From: Phenylobacterium sp.
GTDB lineage: Bacteria > Pseudomonadota > Alphaproteobacteria > Caulobacterales > Caulobacteraceae
DNA: 64,000 nt
Direction: 5' to 3'
Assembly: GCF_004299445.1 (NCBI RefSeq)
Contig: NZ_SCTC01000083.1
Location: forward strand, 62,001 to 126,000
Of this stretch, positions 61,026-64,000 are shown one piece after another (position 1 is the first letter of the stretch; each line of letters begins with the position of its first letter). A program made the translations under genes and the position numbers. Below the pieces are notes generated by a model. That model saw only the letters and a program-made list of their open reading frames with translations, was not told the origin of the DNA and ran no database searches.

Positions 61026-61178
61026 ACGGCGAGGCGGGGATTCCTGAGCCATGCCCCGTCAATCGTCGTGGTAAAGCCGGATTCAGCACATCCGATAGCC
61101 TTACCTTAAACTCCGGGCCTCAAATCTGAGGCGTTGTCGGGCGCTTTCCCCCTAAGCGTCGCCCCTCGGAGCCAGCCC

Positions 61179-61607
61179 GTGTCCCACCCGGGTGACGGCG
61201 GCAGGAGCCTCAAGGTCCTGCACGTCGATGACGATCCGATGAACCTGCGCGTCGTGCAGGAGATCCTGGGCGCCTTCGGGCACCAGGCGGTGATGGCGTG
61301 CAGCGGCAAGGACGCGCTCGAGCGGCTGGCCGTCGAGGCCTTCGACATCATGCTGCTCGACATCCACATGCCGGGCATGACCGGCATCGAAGTCATCGAA
61401 CAGCTTCGCGCCTCTTCCGGCCCCGAACGCACCACGCCGGTGATCGCGCTGACCGCGGACGTCTATTCCCGTCGCCCCGCCGAATATGTCGCCCTGGGAT
61501 TCAACGACTTCGTGTCGAAGCCCATCCTGGTCTCCGGGCTGATGGCGACCATCAAGCGCTGTGTCGGCCACGCCGCGACCACGCCCCAGGCGCTCAAGAC
61601 CGCCTGA
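61179..61607 (+). CDS. Single-domain response regulator (receiver only)
   Basis: A 142-residue CheY-like receiver. The acidic pair is in VLHVDDDPMN, the phospho-acceptor is Asp61 in IMLLDIHMPGMTG, Thr is in VIALTADV and Lys in FVSKPILVSG. There is no output domain, so it relays a signal by phosphotransfer or protein interaction, as DivK/SpdR-like or hybrid-kinase partners do. The GTG at 61179 follows GGAG at seven bases; a TTG 45 nt earlier is less likely. It is convergent with the dicarboxylate symporter. Confidence 0.9.
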   Translation: MSHPGDGGRSLKVLHVDDDPMNLRVVQEILGAFGHQAVMACSGKDALERLAVEAFDIMLLDIHMPGMTGIEVIEQLRASSGPERTTPVIALTADVYSRRPAEYVALGFNDFVSKPILVSGLMATIKRCVGHAATTPQALKTA

Positions 61608-62936
61608 TCAGTCCGCATCGGCCTCGACGGGTCTCGCCGCCAGCTCGCCCGGCGCGGCGTTCAGCACCGCCGCGAGCTTTTCGCGATCCAGCTGCCCTTC
61701 CCATCGCGACACCACCAGCGTCGCCACCGCGTTGCCCACGAAGTTGGTCAGCGCGCGGCACTCGCTCATGAACCGGTCGACGCCCAGGATCAGCGCCATC
61801 CCGGCCACCGGGACGCTGGGCACCACCTGCAGGGTCGCCGCCAGCGTGATGAACCCTGCGCCGGTCACGCCGGCCGCCCCCTTCGAGCTCAGCATCGCCA
61901 CCCCCAGCAGCAGCAGTTGCTCCTCGAGCGACAGCTGGATCCCCAGCGCCTGGGCGATGAACAGCGCCGCCAAGGTCATGTAGATGTTGGTGCCGTCCAG
62001 GTTGAAGCTGTAGCCGGTGGGCACGACCAGTCCGACCACCGCCTTGGCCGCGCCCGCCCGCTCCAGCTTCTCCATCAGGCTTGGCAGGGCCGCCTCCGAG
62101 GAGCTGGTGCCCAGAACCAGCCAGAGTTCCTCCTTCAGGTAGCGAAGCAGCTTGAGGATCGAGAAGCCGTTCAGCGCCGCGATCGAGCCCAGCACCACCA
62201 GCACGAACAGGATCGAGGTGCCGTAGAAGGTGGCCACCAGGATCAGCAGGTTCTGGATGCTTTCGATCCCGTACTTGCCGATGGTGAAGGCGAACGCGCC
62301 GAACGCGCCGATCGGCGCCGCGCGCATGAAGATCGCCACCAGCCGGAAGAACGCTTCGGCCACCGCGTTCAGAACGTCCAGCGCCGGCTGGCCGCGCTCG
62401 CCGATCATGGCCAGCGCCACGCCGAACGGGATCGAGAAGAACAGCACCTGCAGGATGTTGCCGTCCACGAAGGCGCCGGCGACCGTGGCGGGGATGATGT
62501 CCATCAGGAAGCCCACGATGGTCATGTCATGCGACTTGGCGGCGTAGCCCTTGACCGCCTCGGCATCGAGGGTGGCGGGATCGATGTTCATGCCCGCGCC
62601 GGGCTGCAGCAGGTTGGCGACGATCAGGCCGACCACCAGCGCAAAGCTGGAGACCGTGATGAAGTAGGCGAAGGCCTTCGCCGCCACCCCGCCCACTTTG
62701 CCGATGTCGCGCATGCCGGCGATGCCGGTGACCACGGTCAGGAAGATCACCGGGGCGATGATCATCTTCACCAGCTTGATGAAGGCGTCGCCCAGAGGCT
62801 TGAGCGCCTCGCCGGTCGCTGGCCAGAAGTGGCCGATGACCGCCCCCAGGGCGATCGCGACCAGGACCTGCAGGTAGAGCTGCGTCCACAGCGGCTTCTT
62901 CGCCGCCGGCGCCTCGGCCGTCCTGATCCCTGCCAC
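61608..62936 (-). CDS. Dicarboxylate/amino acid:cation symporter (DctA/GltP type)
   Basis: A 442-residue inner-membrane symporter of the DAACS family. Eight or so transmembrane helices, a re-entrant hairpin with SSSEAALPSLMEKLERAG and the substrate/cation site TGYSFNLDGTNIYMTLAALF are visible. It takes up C4-dicarboxylates or glutamate/aspartate with protons or sodium. The start is probably GTG 62936, giving a short cytosolic N-terminus; ATG 62984 is possible. It is divergent from the serine hydrolase. Confidence 0.93.
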   Translation of the reverse strand: MAGIRTAEAPAAKKPLWTQLYLQVLVAIALGAVIGHFWPATGEALKPLGDAFIKLVKMIIAPVIFLTVVTGIAGMRDIGKVGGVAAKAFAYFITVSSFALVVGLIVANLLQPGAGMNIDPATLDAEAVKGYAAKSHDMTIVGFLMDIIPATVAGAFVDGNILQVLFFSIPFGVALAMIGERGQPALDVLNAVAEAFFRLVAIFMRAAPIGAFGAFAFTIGKYGIESIQNLLILVATFYGTSILFVLVVLGSIAALNGFSILKLLRYLKEELWLVLGTSSSEAALPSLMEKLERAGAAKAVVGLVVPTGYSFNLDGTNIYMTLAALFIAQALGIQLSLEEQLLLLGVAMLSSKGAAGVTGAGFITLAATLQVVPSVPVAGMALILGVDRFMSECRALTNFVGNAVATLVVSRWEGQLDREKLAAVLNAAPGELAARPVEADAD

Positions 62937-63075
62937 CCGCGATTCCCCCGCATTGTTCGCCCGCCACCGTAGCGTCAGAAACATCCCGGCAAAACGGCTG
63001 GTCGAGTATTCGAAGACAGGGAATGCTGGGCCTGGAGCGTCCGCACAGACGGACGCCGGCTCCGGGGAGGACGAC

Positions 63076-64000
63076 ATGCTGGACCGCCGCAACCTTTTGC
63101 TGGGCGTCGCGGGCGCCGCGGGCTTCGCCGCCCTGCCCGCCTGGGCGAAGATCGCCGTGCAGCCGCCGGCCTCGGCCGGCTTCTCCGCCGCGGGCGTCGC
63201 GGCTCTGAACGCCGAGATGCATGCGCTGGTCGATCAGCAGAAGCTGGCCGGCGTCGTCACCCTGCTGGCCCGCAAGGGCAAGGTCGTGAACCTCGACGCC
63301 TACGGGAAGCAGGACGCCTCGGCGCCGACCCCGTTGGCGACGGACTCGATCTTCCGCATCGCCTCGATGACCAAGCCGATCACCGGCGTGGCCATGATGC
63401 AGCTCTACGAGCAGGGCAAGTGGAAGCTCGACGATCCCGTCTCGAAGTTCGTGCCCCAGTTCGCCGGCCTCAAGGTCAGGACCCCGGCGGGCGACGTGGC
63501 CCAGGCCAGCCCGATGACCATGGCCCAGCTGATGAGCCACACCGCCGGCTTCGGCGTGAGCTCGGTCTACGAAGGCGTCAATCTGGCCGAGACCGATCTT
63601 CAGGGCATGATCGACAAGCTGGCCAAGCTGCCGCTGGTCAGCCAGCCCGGCACGGACTGGGCCTATGGGCCTTGCGTGAATATCCAGGGCTATGTCGTTG
63701 AAAAGCTGTCGGGGATGGATCTCGCCGACTACTTCCAGAAGCATATCTTCACGCCGCTGAAGATGACCGACACCCAGTTCTGGGTCGATCCGGCCAAGGT
63801 CGACCGCCTCGTGGCCGTGCACAACTACGTGGATGGCAAGATCGCCCGGATGCCCGGCGAGATGCGACGGGCCACCGCCAAGCCGCGCTTCCTCGCCGGA
63901 TCGGGCGGCCTCTACTCCACAGCCCCCGACTACTTCCGCTTCTGCCAGGCCCTGCTGAACGGCGGCGAGCTGGACGGCGCGCGGGTGTTGAAGCTCGGGA
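63076..64000 (+). CDS. Serine hydrolase, beta-lactamase (class C/EstB-like) family, 3' end outside window
   Basis: The first ~308 residues show a twin-arginine signal (LDRRNLLLGVAGAAG) and the class C beta-lactamase/esterase fold: nucleophile Ser97 in FRIASMTKPI with Lys100 (SxxK), and Tyr in DWAYGPCVNIQGYV. These are esterases or D-aminopeptidases more often than true beta-lactamases. The C-terminal triad element is off the window. GGGGAGG precedes the ATG. The periplasmic location follows from the signal. Confidence 0.92.
   Translation, partial: MLDRRNLLLGVAGAAGFAALPAWAKIAVQPPASAGFSAAGVAALNAEMHALVDQQKLAGVVTLLARKGKVVNLDAYGKQDASAPTPLATDSIFRIASMTKPITGVAMMQLYEQGKWKLDDPVSKFVPQFAGLKVRTPAGDVAQASPMTMAQLMSHTAGFGVSSVYEGVNLAETDLQGMIDKLAKLPLVSQPGTDWAYGPCVNIQGYVVEKLSGMDLADYFQKHIFTPLKMTDTQFWVDPAKVDRLVAVHNYVDGKIARMPGEMRRATAKPRFLAGSGGLYSTAPDYFRFCQALLNGGELDGARVLKLG

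Larger units (their letters stand above)
60643..61178. other. AT-rich intergenic region of ~535 bp
   Basis: This gap separates the PEP-CTERM gene from the receiver gene. It holds a sigma-70-like promoter with an overlapping inverted repeat (60743-60789) and a 33-codon frame at 60924. The remaining parts (60643-60742, 60790-60923 and 61026-61178) show no convincing gene or structure. The promoter strand points toward the small frame and the receiver gene. Confidence 0.7.

Noticed and set aside
63076..64000. Serine hydrolase as an antibiotic-resistance beta-lactamase
   Set aside because: The SxxK and Tyr motifs fit the EstB/class-C-like esterase group; the Tyr motif YGP differs from the YxN of true class C enzymes, and the C-terminal part is missing.

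Overview
This window is a high-GC, gene-dense stretch of an alphaproteobacterial chromosome, most likely from Caulobacterales (Phenylobacterium or Caulobacter-like). The basis for that is an inference from TonB receptors, HWE-family histidine kinase signalling, alphaproteobacterial PEPxxWA-CTERM anchors, a possible EcfG-type promoter and the housekeeping genes sfsA, map, radC, purU and sodB. No rRNA, CRISPR array, insertion sequence, prophage or integrase is visible. There is one tRNA, tRNA-Leu(UAA).

Layout. 1-7150: a catabolic or uptake cluster with a TonB receptor, a divergent LysR regulator, three VOC (glyoxalase/extradiol-fold) paralogues, a GlcG-like protein, an NTF2/SnoaL protein, a carboxymuconolactone-decarboxylase-like protein and a DUF3237 protein. 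A 15-bp motif occurs once in the receptor/regulator divergent promoter and twice upstream of the downstream operon. 7169-8150: tRNA-Leu and an SH3/glycine-zipper envelope protein. 8147-15638: a compact minus-strand operon of a TpsB outer-membrane transporter, a TpsA haemagglutinin-type exoprotein and an exported TPR-CHAT caspase-like protein with an intact His/Cys dyad. This is the strongest candidate for a poorly described system. 15789-24456: sodB, purU, a glycosyltransferase, an enoyl-CoA hydratase/SDR pair, a phytanoyl-CoA dioxygenase, an orphan ParA-like ATPase with a DnaA box upstream, two small paralogous Cys proteins and a CinA-like protein.

24566-44304: sfsA, a MATE exporter, map, a TPR protein, an ABC ATPase with a giant permease/M1-peptidase fusion, a PEP-CTERM protein, radC, a GPH-type symporter, a saccharopine-dehydrogenase-like reductase, a GH84-like glycosidase overlapping a double-domain aspartic protease, a DUF4142 lipoprotein, an MFS exporter and a tandem pair of secreted proteins of unknown function.

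44323-50682: a copper resistance island with a CopA-type ATPase, a divergent CsoR repressor with two G/C-tract operators, a PepSY membrane protein, a Tat-exported multicopper oxidase, and a CopB whose N-terminus carries seven DPHAGH repeats. 50750-53070: four minus-strand envelope/stress genes (DUF3618, holin-X-like and two small membrane-anchored proteins). 53190-64000: an M28 peptidase, a MASE1 histidine kinase, a small secreted protein, a PAS-HWE kinase, a LuxR regulator preceded by a 23-bp palindrome, a PEP-CTERM discoidin-like protein, an AT-rich promoter/operator region with a 33-residue membrane ORF, a lone receiver protein, a DctA-type symporter and a truncated serine hydrolase.
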